This document shows, piece by piece, positions 13,801-28,200 of a DNA stretch of 64,000 nt. Where the stretch lies: the NCBI GenBank assembly GCA_033026295.1, contig CM065176.1, forward strand, positions 8,163,945 to 8,227,944, in the 5' to 3' direction. The position numbers and the translations under genes were made by a program. Source of the DNA: Channa striata. Lineage: Eukaryota > Chordata > Actinopteri > Anabantiformes > Channidae. The notes below the pieces were generated by a model. It saw nothing but the letters and a program-made list of their open reading frames with translations. It was not told the origin of the DNA and made no database searches. Numbering within the stretch: position 1 is the first letter of the stretch; each line of letters starts with the position of its first letter.

Positions 13801-16800
13801 TGTAGTTAATACATTTATATTCTATTGTGTATTCTGCTCAGAGCCCATTTACAGGAAACATAAACAGTGAACATTGTGTTTATTCATGCATAACTTCCAA
13901 AAATTCCTCTTAATATTTTCTTTGCTGTCAATTCCAGCTGTTTAATCTAATATTATCTGCCACATTTTACTGTGTTTCTATGGAAGTGTAGTGCTTCCCA
14001 TCTAAACATGTCAGATTGTATTTATGAACGCACAGCTTACAGCGTAGCGCCTGTGTGGTACATGTTACTGTGGTGTGGTCCAGGAACCTGAATGATGTGA
14101 TTGAATGGACTAATCTGATTTATGAACACTACCAATTATGTACGCAAGAGTGTGTTCCTTTATATCCATAGCATTCGGAAATGTCAGCATAGTGCCCTAA
14201 TGTGCCCAGTAATTACATAATGTCATTTACACAAGCCCTGGGAAGTTATTGCCTTATAATGCTTATAGCGTCAATCCAGCTGTGTGTATCCGTATTCAGT
14301 TAAAGTTGAAGATTAATGTTTGTCTACTTTTCAACAGCACAGAGCACATCAGGAAATATATGCGCCACAAACTGTCTTTGCTGTGAAGGTCACACTGTTG
14401 GATCTGGATTTTTTCTTTCTTTTTTGACATACTCAGTGTAATTGTTCAGTCCCACTGGCCCCCACTGACTTGGTTTATCCAGTCACGTTATCTTTAATGT
14501 ACACCTGTTTATCTTTATAGAAGGAAGCAACCCCCCCCCCCCACCACCACTGATAACGTGCCTTAGCAGACACCAATAAATAGTTTAAAAGCTCTTGGTC
14601 CCCTGTGTTTCTGTGTCCATATCTGATTTCCCGACACTTCCATCTGGTCAACAACTGATTATTGTCAAAACTAGATCATCTTCATACACAAAGTCTGATG
14701 TACCTTTGACTTTGACTGTGTAGCTTTGTGTGTGTGTGTGTGTGTGTGTATTTGTTTAGGTTACTTCGTTTGGTTCACAAAACTCCAAAGCGCTTTTTGA
14801 GGGTTAAGACTTCATGGTTATGTATGTACTCACAAATATGGTGAGGCATTATTGTGTGTGTGTGTGTGTGTGTGTGTTTATGTGTGTGAGATAAAGTTAA
14901 ACAGAAAGGAAGCAGGCAGTCAAACAGAAGCAGTACAGTATGTCTACCTTTGTCTGTATACATCATAAAGTACTTACACCCACATCACTGATAGAAAGAG
15001 GAAGAGAACCAGAGAGCCGCAGTGGAGATAATTTGATCTCCTCCATGCTCTCCTAGCATGTCAACGGAAGGGTGGAGCGCTTCAGCATGCTTCCTCTCCT
15101 CAAATCCATCCCCTCCTTCATTCTCAGCTCCAAGGTCACTGCAGCTCTGCACTTTGGCTTCACCAGACTCTGCAGTTATTATTCACGAGACAAGCAACTC
15201 TGTGTTCCATTCAGTACTATTCAAAGCCTTTTACGTCTCCTATAATCAGAGCAGCTACAAACCATCTAACGTAAAAGTAGGATTGCTAATGTAACCTGCA
15301 ACACTTAGTGTTCTGTGTCATCGTGCCATGGTGATTTGGCAGTGTCCTATACATTACTGACAGCTGTACTAACACTTTGAATACAAGCGGGACCACTAAT
15401 ACAACCACTGACCCTGCTAAATTTTTAGGTTTTGTACAATGACATTGAACAGTGGGATGTCAGGCTTGGTTGTGTGTTTTTTGGTTTTGTCATTATTCCT
15501 TTATAAATAAAACTTGCTTCTGTTCAGGGGTCAAACTGTGATGTCATGGTGTGTGGATAGTAACCTCAACGCACTGAAAATCAATGGGGCTGTAGTTGAG
15601 CATGCATCCAGTTAAATGTCCTCGCCTGGCCATTGCACTTCCCTATCCTTGTTAAAATTCCTGTGAAGCCACACTTTTTTGTGGCTGTGAAGCCACAAGA
15701 ACGATCACTTCTGTCCCAGGGTACTGGTGGAATTTCAGCACTGCGCCACCGAGTACATCATCGTCTGTTTCAGCCCAGACCACAAAACCCTCTAGCGAGC
15801 GGTAAAAACTGCTCAGCACATCAGACACATTGTCCGCACAGGCCAAGAGGCATCATTAAAGATGCCTCTCAACCTAATCATGGACTGTTCACCTGACTTT
15901 CATCTGGCAGGCATTACAAAAGCCACTGCTCCTGCATCAGCGGGCTCAGGAGAAGCTTTGTCCTTCAGGTTGTAATCCTGCTGTACTGTACACCATGACG
16001 ATAATAGACTACTATGGACCATGCACTGTGCAACTTGTAGTGACTTTTAACTTGCATGGCCTGTCATAATCTACACATGGCCAACAGTACATATGCAGAT
16101 TATACTGTACTCACGAGACACCCTTCACTCTTGTTTCATAAAAATACTACATATCTGTGTATGCAGCAGTTTGTATATAAACTATATGCAAATATACATT
16201 TTCTATCCACCGTGGCCCTTTATTTAAGCTGTAATATCTACTCATTGTTGCACTTTATGTGTAGTTAATTATGTTGTTTATACTTCTTGTTATGTGCTGA
16301 TGATATAAAAAAATGCATGCAATTACTGTGATATGAAAACCTCTTGGCACTCAGACAAAAACACTGCCTTGCTATATTGTCCTAAAATTACCAGACTGTA
16401 GAAAACCACATGACAGCAACAAGTGTGGATGTAATCATCTGATACTCTTAGCTGTTAAATGGTAATTTTATTCTCATTGTTTATGTTTCTTTTTCTAATC
16501 TGGTTTGTGAGAGTAGAGCCAGAACAAGAGAAAACCTGCCATGGATCAAATATTACTGTGGCATTATTGGCATAAGATCAGTTTAGCAAAACACACTTTC
16601 TTGCCTACTGTCAGCTCAGTGTCACCTCTGTTGTTCTGCTTTCAACAAGCAAAAGCAGACGGCAGCTCGGTGTAGTTTGACAGCACGAGCTGCCAGTGCT
16701 GGTTCTGATAACGACATCATGAAAACAATGGTGTAAAGAAACTGGCCATTAAAATGATGCAATGATTCAGCCTCAGTGTTTGGAATTAGTAGATAACAGC

Positions 16801-19800
16801 TCTTCAACTAACATCCACAAAAAGAAAACATATTGCGCTGGATAATCTTTAAAAGACATGGAATGGTGTAGAACAGTACTTTCTTTGAAATGTCAGACTT
16901 TTATTTTGCTGCAGACAGCACATTCCAACAAGCAGTGAAGTTCAAAAAGAGAGAACAGTGAAGTTCTTAAGGACAAATCACCTGCAGACACACCAGATTC
17001 CGTGTGATCTTGAGAAGATTTGAAATATTTACGGATTTAGCTGGCATGCAAGGAAAGATACAGAGGCTTATACTGCTGCTATCAGGACAAGTGAAGGACA
17101 ATGCCAGTGAAGGGCTTTTTATCTCTGCTTTTCTCTGCTTAATGGAACCTACAGTACTGGATAGATGCAGAGAAGGAGTGTGGGCGAGTAGGGGGGGGGG
17201 TGAGAGGGGGAATGGAGGGACTTATAAGGAGGTCAGCAAGAAAGAACACAGTGCTAAAAGATACAGCGGGTAAAGGTCTTCATGGGACCTCCGTGTTCCT
17301 AGTAACTGAGAACTAACCAGGGGCCCCAGACCTGGTAATCTTTGTAATTGTAATGCCGACAGGACAAAATGTGTGTTTAAAGGGAAAAATGATGGCAATA
17401 TACAGCATGTATTAGACTTGCAGTAAACGTACACAGGATAATTCTGTACCAAGCATCACTGTCTACATGTGGACTATGGTCCCAGTTTTTTAAGGTTTGT
17501 TTAGTTGTGAGTTTTAAACGTCTGTTACCACAAAAAAATATTTTGGAGATGATCCAGACTTGAGAATTTAGTGGTACGTTAGGATACTGCATTACCTTTG
17601 GGCTAGAAATGCAATTTAAGGCAAATATTTGGATTGACAGTCAGGTGGATGTAATCTACATATCAGACGTTTGAGGTAAAACTGACTTTTGAGCCCTTAT
17701 CTAGCTGTTCTAACGTTATTAACAACATTAGAATACCATGGATGGGGGTCTTTTTTGGCTAACACGAGGCTGACAGACCTCCCCTCATTTATCTTTAAGC
17801 TCCAGGTGCTGGCCAGTGACTTTGAGGGACAAAAGTGGGCAGAGGCGCTAGAGCGTGAATGAATGTTAAAAGGGATGCTGGACAGTCGTGGTGGACGTGA
17901 GAGTGTGACTGTGCTGAATTGTCAGTGGACCTGAAGCTGAAAAAAAATGTTGTTAGCTGTGGACGTGTCGTGAACTGTCAGGATCCACACAGGCACAGGA
18001 GTGGGCCATCGGTCTTTCCGTCATCACGTTTTCCAAAATGTTTAAATTAACCTTGTGTGTCTATCAGTCTCACTTTTTATTGAGGATTACACAGAGGTGG
18101 CTTGTTCTGCATCTGTATGATGTCAAGGTTGTTCAGTTCCTGTCAGTTTAATGTATTCTGATTTTGATATGGAGCTTCCTACAATGCCAGAGTTAGTTTT
18201 CCGTGAAATGGGCATAGATGTGGAATCTATTAGTATATAACAAAGGTCAAGTGGACAGAGAATCGTTGTTGTGGATTGTTAATACCTATAGAGCTCATTA
18301 GTTAAGCCTTGTCTGGGTCAAGAGGCTAAAGAAAGCACAAATACGCCCAGTGAGGAAGCAATCAGTGGTGGAAAAACACAGACATGGTTCACTGGCAAGG
18401 TCAGAGCTGCCCACTTTCAGAAGTGCAACTGCTGCAGAAACTGTGAGAATAAAGTGTTTTGGCCAAACAATGTTTGCTGCAGATCATGAATAAAAGACAT
18501 CTTGCTCCTTCCTGTAAAACTCACATTTTATGAATCCATATTTATCTTTTACTTGTTAGAAATACTGTGAGCAAGACATTGCGTGTGGCACTCAGGGAAT
18601 TATATTATTGTAAAAATTCCATATGTTTGACGAATTACGTTTTCTTTACATTTATCAAACTGCATATATACCAAATTTGTCCTTTATTTGAGTTTAAAAT
18701 CTGTCCAGCACAGCTGAATGTGTGTTTGACCTGTTTTGGAGGCAAGTGATTGGTTAGTTAGCAGGATGGCATATTCACATTAAAGCGTTTGTGTGTGTGT
18801 CTGTGTTGTTGTTGACCCGATTGTAAAATTGACCTTGACATTATGTGACACTGAGTGAAGTAAAATTGATTTTATAATATTGATGAATTGACTTTTATGC
18901 TGATGTGAAGCATAAAGGATTGAATTATCATCGTCTGTGAAAAGTGTTTTGTAAATAAAGTGAAACTGACTTGCATGGATCTCAGGGCGGTGAACTGAAC
19001 CGAGCAGAAACATACAGAAAGTTCAGATGTAGTGAACTTTTACCTGCGCTTGACCCTTGACCACTGCTTAAACAAACAAATCGTCCTACTTGTGTCTCTA
19101 AATTTCACAAACTGTAAGGTAACGCACGAGGGTCTAGTCACGAGTACTCTGTGACTAGACCCTCATTTTTCCATGATATAATGACGAACCTAAATAGTTA
19201 ATAAATGTTGAAATAATGAATTACTTAAAGAGAGTAGGTACAGAGGTGTATTTCTCCTGACGTGATGTGGTACTCGTGACTCTGTAAATCTATCCAGTAA
19301 CTGTGCTGAGCTGACTGTTATTATATCGTCATTCATTTTCCTTTCAACCTTGCAGCACACACTGTAGCACAGTCTGCACAGTTGCCAGTAGAAGCGTCTA
19401 TTAAAATGCACACAATGCCTCCTCATTAGGCATTCGAGCGAGCAACTGCAAACTATTGACTTCCGAATGTATTGGATGTCTTTGCATGAATGACTTTTGT
19501 ATTACACAAAATATTATGCAAATGCATGTGCCCGTTGTCCCTGTGAATAGATAAGAATTAGTGGATGCAGGCAGGCTTTTTTTTTTTTTGTGTGTGGGGG
19601 CAGATGTGAGCAAAGACGTCTTTGGAAAACAGCTGTAGGGTTGGGACTGCAGAAACAATGTGGCACTTTTACTCGGTGTTGTTAATCTGCTACACATAGA
19701 GGATAAAAAATAGAGTGTGTACTTAAGACAAATTGCGCAGTGAAGCGACAAATCCTAAACTGGATTAGACATATAAACTAATAGGATGACGCCAAAGAAA

Positions 19801-22176
19801 CACATTAAAACTCTAGCTACTGAAAATTAAAATGTTATTGTGCCAGACAATATGATTCCCCTGTGTGTCATTTACATGTAAATGGGAATTCTGTACGATC
19901 ACAATAATTCTCATGAAAATGCACAAAGAGGATTGTCCAAGTATTGACCCAAAGTGTCATCTTAATCCTGCGTTCAAAGTGAAAATGACCTTAACTGCAC
20001 TTCTTCTCTTTGACTGACTGTTTCTCAGATGTTTCCGTTATGTGTGATAGACGACACACAGTAGCTGTCTGACTGAGCTCAGCTGCCAAAACTTTCAAGA
20101 ACATCATTAAAAAGTTTACAACCAGACAGGGTAACTTCTGGTAGGAATCATTGTTACAACAAAAATTCACTGTCTCTGCATAGCTGGATTTGAGCCGCTC
20201 ACTCTGGTGTAGGTCTCAGTTATTACGTGTCATCTAATAATTTCCCCAAAAGTTATTTTTATTTAACCATTGTATTCACGTGGAGTCTGTTACAAAAGGT
20301 GCCACACCTGTGGTCAGATTAGCCCAGTGAGCCATGCGGCTAACAGACAGCCTGCAGGGCATGTCAAACAGCAACTTTAACACAACTTAAAATACGACGA
20401 GCAGGCGCCACTGAGCTCAGTCATTCGTGCAGTCTGTCAGTGCTGAGTCAGCACATCTCAAAGCTCTCTGGCTGTCAGAGTCGATCCTTGTCTCTGTCTC
20501 CGAGCCTGTGTTCTTCTACGCTTCACACTGGGCTCTCGTCGCTCAGCCTGCCGGGAGATGCTGCGACTGTGGCCTCCATGCATCTACTTGACTGACTCAA
20601 AGCTACTCTTCCTCCCTTTTTGATATGCTCAGCCTTCGTCCATCTTTAATCACCCTCTGTGCGGTTTGTGAGACTGCTGCTAAGGCCTGGCGGTGCACAG
20701 AGTCTGAACAATGACAGACCTGAGCTATGGTACATCTGCCGAGGCTGTGACACCTCCAGACGTACGTGTGAACTGACACACACACACATCCACAAAGTGA
20801 TCGACTTATTCTGTCTGAGAAGCATCACAACGACTTCATACACGGGTATTGACATGCTCACGGCTGCTTCCTCGCCCATTTTTGTAATTGAATTGTTTGA
20901 TCTTGAATGGGCTCTGTGTAAACAAAGAGTCTGTGTGAAGAAAGAGAGCGCGTCGCCTCCTCCGAGCACGCCGCAGTCTCTGGTGCCTTTGAAGTGCAGC
21001 CCTGGAATCAACACATACCAGACAGGAGGATGCTGTTTGGAAAAGGCCAGGCCACCTGTCCTGTCCTGGGGTGACAGTAGAGCAGCCACAAAGGGGGTTT
21101 GTGTGTGTGTGTGTGTGTGTGTGTACATGTGTGTGGGTGTGAAGTGAAATGAAGACACTTTTTTTAGTCACAAAGTGGGTGGAAGGAGAAGGACCAAAAC
21201 AATGAGAGGAAAAAGTGAGCTGGACAAGCAAAGGAAGCTGGGCATGGTGCATGATGTGAGAGGAGGATAAATAAAATAAATGACTGCATGAATGATGCAT
21301 AGATTCTGCATTCATTAAACTGTTCTGGGCACTTTGATTATACAGGTACAGTAAACACACAAGGCTGTGTAAATGAGAGATGGAATGGGATGGAGAGAGC
21401 CAGGGGTAAGAGGAAGGGAGATGGGTGTGTTGCTTTGTGTTAGAAAATAGATTGAATTGCTTGGTAAGAGGAGAGAAGAGTGTTTTTGTGTGTGTGTGTG
21501 TGTGAGTGTGCTGCAGATAGGCAGGAGAGTGGAAGGAAAAGCAGAATTAAAAATCGAGCGAGGCTCAGCAGGAGGCTTCATACCCTGTGAAGTTGACAGT
21601 AGTTTTGCAAAACCACCACTCTTATTGTTGCTGTTGTCAGCACATTTATACTTCACCACCTTGGCCTCATTCTAAATAGAAATGAAAGGGATTTTATGTT
21701 GTTGATAAAGGTCGGACTGTACGCCTCTTCAGCTTTTCCCCTGCCAGCCGTCAGAGTCTGCACTGACTCAGCTTGGATGCTGTGTTGTGGTAAAGTGGCG
21801 TCGTGAGTGAAGAGAGACTTGTGAATAAGAGCTGAAATGTGCCAGGTTCTCCGTCTCCGGCTCCTCGTGTTCTGTCATTGTCGTACTTTGAGAGGACAGA
21901 CATAAGTCACGCACAGAAAGTTGACATTTGTCATGTCACATGTGTGCGGGAGGAGCACGCGTGTGTTGTATCTCTCTCCTCTCCCGCCGTGCGTGTCTGT
22001 TGTCAGCTGTAGGCGATGTGTCTTTTGTGGCTCTGGGTAATAAAGCCATTAATCACATTCGCTGTGTGCCACAAACATGCCACGCTGCAAGATGTCTCAC
22101 TGTCTGTCCCAGGATGCCACAGCAGATGCAGCTCACTGGAGTGGAATGGAAGACATGTTGAAAGTGTGCTGGTTAT

Positions 22177-22223
<47 letters not shown>

Positions 22224-25200
22224 ACGCTTAGTTAATATTTGTATCAGCTGTTACAAATAATTAACAGGAATACACGTCAAGGCACCTAAAGCTGAAATCG
22301 TGCAGCAGGTTTGTGATGGGCCACAATGAAACAGTTACTCTAGGATTTATAGCCTTTGACCTCTACTCCTACTACAAAGATATCACTTCATGTACTAGTA
22401 CATACCAGGCAACATTAATACATCATTGCATATCTCACCATTGTGTGTCATTTTTGACTATTCTTTACTCTCAAAGTTACAAAACTTAATTCAAGGTCCC
22501 TTTTTAGCCTGATCGATCATGATTTATTTTTATCATTTCTCCTACAAAGCCCCTAGCAGCTTCTTAATTAGCAATAAAACATTTTGAAGAGCAAGTGAAT
22601 CCACACAATGAATTAACCATTTTCTTTGAAAAGGTGAAACATTTTTCATTTTCATTTTTCAGCTTTTATCAGTTCAGCTTTTTGCCTTTCTCTGTTTGTC
22701 ATATTTAATTGAATGTTTAAAGACAAAAGTATTGATTGATATCCCCTCTGAAAACTGATTATTTCGATTTTTTTCACTATTTGCCGATTGATTATTCATT
22801 CTTATAGATCAATAATCAATAATAAGTATTAAATTAAATTAACACGTTCTGCTTATAAGGTCAACGTGCGAAAGGTAGCAGCAGCACATGGAGATGTCAG
22901 CTGCTGCGAGTCCCCACACTAACTAATGTGCTCTTATTTAGCCATCGATCCTCCTTAGCTGATGTCAGTTGCTTTCCACAGCCCCACGGTCATACATAAG
23001 CAATGAGACATTGTCGATCATCTCACATTATGGGCTGCTGCGGAGATGGCTGACGCTGATGGAATTGTAGATGTAGTTTGCCTTCAAAAGCTTTCTTGGC
23101 AGCCCCTGAAACCCCCTCTATGCTGTGAACTTGGTCCTTCTCAGGCCGATAGGACAAAAATTATTCTGCCCCGTGACTAAAGGTTTATTCAGTTCTAATT
23201 TAGAATCTTCCATTAGTGTTGAGTAGATGAGTCGAAGAATAATCAACAGCCTGAGACAGCTGTGGTCATTATTGATGGTATTTATCCGTGAACTGGAATA
23301 GTTGCACGGAACAAATAGGGTTGTGTCAGTGAAAGAATAGCTGCAAACCAAAGGTAATAAACCTTCAAAATGTATATTCTTGTCTCACCGAAGGCCAGGT
23401 TATTCCAAATCTAATAGAAATGTAAAAGCGTTCGAGTATGTCATTTATCTTTGTTCGATTCACTTATGCATGTGCACAGTATTGATTTAGGATTGCTGTG
23501 TTTGCAGAATTTCCATGGAGCCTTTAATGAAATGCTTTCATTCCCTTTCCTTCTTCCCCTCTATATTGCCCTCACTGCTTTCAATCTCCGTCTGTCAGTG
23601 TTGCTCTTCAGTTTCCATGTGCACGTTCAGCATTTTTTCATCTGTCAGCACCAGACACACACAGACCTGTACTTTCTCACACTCAGGTCATGTTCAGACA
23701 GAAAAATTCAGCCCTTCTCATTCATTTGAACAGGGAAGGCGTGCTACAAATCGGGTATGAAACCAAGGGGGAATGAAGCAGGAAAAAAAATCTGGTTCAT
23801 CTTCTTCTGTGAAGCAGCATGACATCATCAGGTGTATTTCTGTGTATTATATCTATTTCTGATGGATTCGTTTGTAACGTGAATGCTGTGTTTCCAACAA
23901 GTTCTCATCCCACAGCATCAGACATTAACGTTGCCTAAGGCATCAAATGTATCATATTGATGCATCAGGCTCCTTTTACGTTACTCTAGGAGCGCCGCTA
24001 TTTGACGCCCTGAGAACATCAGCGTCCAGTATTGTCAATACACATACACTTTTAGGTTAAAAAAACAGATGAAAAAATATCTTCTGGTAAGTTATGGTGT
24101 CAACTTTGACTATGAGTACTGCTCTGTGCTGTGTTTTGGCCTCTGGCAGCGTTTGAAACACACACTCTGTCCATCCAACTGGACTTTCCTGGCTGTAAAT
24201 GAAACACACACGCACACACAGGCCTTACATTGTTTTAACAAAGGGCTCATGTCGCACAGATTTACCCTGCTTCTTTGTACTATCTATTCAGGCTTCATTA
24301 CTTCTAAATACTCCAACACCTCTTCCTATCTTCACTGTCTTCCTCTTTACTCTGTCCTCTCCCTCAGGTTTTGCCTTACAGGATACTTTGACGTATCATT
24401 TTTGTGTATCTGCTTTATTTTTGTGTTCTCTAGACTTGGATTTGCGCTACTTCTGGAAGTGGAGTGTGTTTGAGGACTACCTGCTCTTCTGCTTTGGCTT
24501 CACCGTGCTGTGTGCAGTGGTTACTCTGCTGCTGCTGGACTCAGCTGTCTTTGTGGAGATGCTGGGCTCCCTGGCCGTGATGTTTGAGGCCATGCTGGGC
24601 CTCCCTCAGCTGCTGCAAAACCTCCACAACCGCTCAACCAAAGGCATGAGGTACAGCATGTTCTGAGAGAGCTCACAGCTCACAGTGGCATTCACTGGGA
24701 CACTCCCGCAGGAATTCACTAGTCTCCTATTAACCTTAATATCCAGGCACTGCAACACATTTATAATCTCATGAACAAATATTTTAATAAGGTCATTTAT
24801 AATCATTAGAGGCTACATGAAAAAGAATCAACACATTTCCTTCTAAGAAATGTTCCTGATTGAATTATTACACGCTGCATTTTAAGATAACTCTCAGGGT
24901 TTTGGCTGTATAAATTGGTAAAGTCAAGGTGCCCTTGAATGAGAAAGGGAGTAGAGAAAACGTTATAAGTGAAAGAAGGAGTAACTAAAATGTTTAGCTT
25001 GCAATATGTATTTCCCGTTAGGATGATGTGAGGAGTGTGCAAAAGGTCAATGTGTGTGGTGATTGTGATTAACCTCTCAGGTAGAGGACTGTGAGATCAA
25101 TTACGCCACTAATGGCACAGAACCTCATACTAATTATGATCATTATTTCCTCATTATGCCTCTTGTCTGTCATCAGTGGAAAACCATTCATAGTGTGTGT

Positions 25201-28200
25201 GCGTGTGATTATAGAGAAAAAACAAATACTTTGACTTTTCATAGTTTATATTCAGGAAGACAGACTGAAATTACCATGCATGTGAGAGGATTGTGATGAA
25301 AGGCTAAAATTAGGATTTTTTTATGACGTCAGTTGGAATTCACTGGGGCTGAAAGTGCTTTTGTTTATATTGTCTTAAAATTCCTGCTGACCTACATGCA
25401 CAATAGTTGCATGTTGGGCTGCAACAAATTATTAATTTATTTATTGAGTCTAATAATTATCCGAAAATGTTGACAAATGTTTCCGTTTATTATTTGCAAA
25501 AGAGAAGAAAAAAGAAGCAAAATATTAAACCAGAAGCTGGGACATGATATTGATTTTTGCAGCTGAACAATCCAACACAAAATGAGAAGCATGTGCACCT
25601 CATGAGATGGTGCCCGTGCCCCCTAACAGTCGACATGGCAAAATGAAAACGTCAGCACAGTGACACCATAGAAGTAGTGCACGTGTACACACATGGAGTG
25701 AGAATGGGAAGAGAAGTTTTCGAAAGGCTTTGATTCATGATGGTGCTTTTCCAGTTTTCCCTTGAGGGACAGTCCCCACATTCTGCAGTTCTCCTCGTCC
25801 TGTACGTCCACAGTTCCTCTTCATATGCATGTCATTCTATGTGGTCACAGTATAAGCAACGCAGAGCAAAATTCAGTCACGTCTGAACATATTTTCCTGA
25901 TACACATATCGATAAACATAAGGATTAAGCTCTTATATTGTCTTCAAGCACAACAGTGCAGTACTCAAGAGGCTGTGTAGGTGATTTATTGTCCGAATGG
26001 CAAGACAATGTCTCTCAGTAATTTGCCCAGTTTTACAAAAGTGTCCTCAGGGTGTACATTTAGTCTTGCACTTCCTGTGAGTGCCCAGCTGAATATCACA
26101 ATAAAGATTAAATACGCAATAACACTACATTAGGTCTCTGAGCTATCCAGTGAATAAGTTAGGATCATCAATTTACTAAACTCAGATCTATGGCAGTCCC
26201 TGCATTCCCAGTGATATAATAATCAAGTATCAGCCTTCAAAACAACAAACACAGATGTTACAATTTTTTTTCTCAAAGCTTGTACCTCAAGGTACCTCAT
26301 GTACCTTAACCTCAAACGTAGCTAATTTTACCTGAAATACTAAATCGTTTAAGTTGATGACGGCACGTCTCCTTTGTTTACTCAAAAGTGATGCGTCATT
26401 TATTTAAACACAGGTAACAGATGCTTCGTTCTTGCTGAGCAACTGAAGTAACAGAATGTAGACAATCAATACATGATCTAGCTTTTTTGAATCAATTTTG
26501 CTCATCAGTCAGGACACATATCCTTTCAAGATGATCCAAGCATGTTATTTATGAATGAGGAATGATAAAAACTTGCTGTCAAACAACATCCCACTTAAAC
26601 AGTTTATCACATATTTTAAATGTTGTAACCCATCACACAACATTTTTTACATCCTGAAAATAATTTTTCATTTTTTTCCATTACCACTTGTGAAACAGAA
26701 CCACACCTTCCATTATCAAACTTTAAAACTTCTTTCTTGAACCTAACCTATGGATTTCACTACAAAATGTTTGAGAATAATAAGTCTGTAGCTGTTTAAT
26801 ATGAAAAAAAATATATTTTTAAAGTCCATTTTGGTGCATGAAATGTCATGTACACTGTGCTTTTCAAACATATTATCATACCATGAGAATCACGCGCACT
26901 GGTTTACCCCAAAAATATGTTAAATTCACACACACGTTAGACTTGCAGGATTTTGTTCTAGCCTGTAAGTTGTGTAAGACACAGGAGTCATCAGAGAGCT
27001 GTGCATCATTATTATCATATCATTACCATATCATATATCAAAATAGCAAGGGTGAAGATAGCTACTTATAATTCAGATGAGTTTCCGGGCGACCATGTGA
27101 CTATGGTCAGGGCCTTCTTACACATGGGAGAATTAATGTCAGTTAAATGTCACTGAATACATAGAAGGATAAAACATGTACTAATACTCCTAATGAATTA
27201 TATATGTGTGAGCTCATACAGAGGCTGCACTAACATACATGAGTTTCTGTCATTCAAGTTACGTGTGTTATAAGTTGTGAGTTCCTGTTGCTCTGGTAAA
27301 CGCTGTAACCAACATCGGAAAAACCACTTTCTAGGTCCTGACTGAAAGAACCAAGATACTGTACAGGTGTTAGCGTAGTTAGTAAATTTTACTGCAAGAA
27401 TTTACTATTTTGTATATTTAGCCCTGTTGGTTATTTTCATAACCTTGTACTATTTCCATAAATGTGCAATATTCTGAGCCATACATGTTTTTTAGAACAT
27501 ACAGCTGATTTGAATTATTAAACACTGACGCCGTGGAGACACGGAGCTCTCGTGTGACGGTGTTTGGTAGCTGAGTGATGCTGTCAGCCACCTTTGCGTT
27601 TGAAAGCACTCATTACTCAGGTGGAAGCTGCAATTGAACAGCAAAGTTGCAATTTGTTTATATAGACAACAATGTGGTGTGTTAGTGCGTATGAGTGATT
27701 GCACAGCGCTCTCTGCGTGGCTGCCTGGGAGCCCGCCTGTTTTTCTCTTCCCTCTCATTAAACTTTATCTATTTTGCCTCCTCTCCCAGCTCTGCATCAA
27801 GGCACCCAAGCTTCACAATGTCACTCAGTGGCAGCGGAGGGGACACTGACGATGGGATTCTGCCCGTCTCCCTGACACAAACGTATGCAGACAAATACAG
27901 TACTGCTCTCCTCAGGGGATGCCTCTCTCTCAGTTTGTTTCCTCGAGACAGCTCCTCTGCTTTTCCTACTCTCTGTTCAGGTTATTGTTCTGTTTGTGTC
28001 GTGATTGTGACAAGAGTATTCAAACGACCTACTTACGATTGAGTCCGGCAAGAAGACAATAATAAACAGTGTACACGAACACCTCCTGCCATTTGCTCGG
28101 CACATTCCGCTCCGATCCCCTCACTTTTTCTCACTCTTTCCTCCACACCTTAACAACTAGCAGCTTGTTTCTCGCTCTCACTCTTCAAACATTAATGGTG

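Noticed and set aside
20646..21360. Overlapping frames of 162-174 codons on both strands
   Set aside because: They run through (TG)n/(CA)n tracts that lack stops, contradict each other and resemble no protein. They lie inside the slc66a2 intron.
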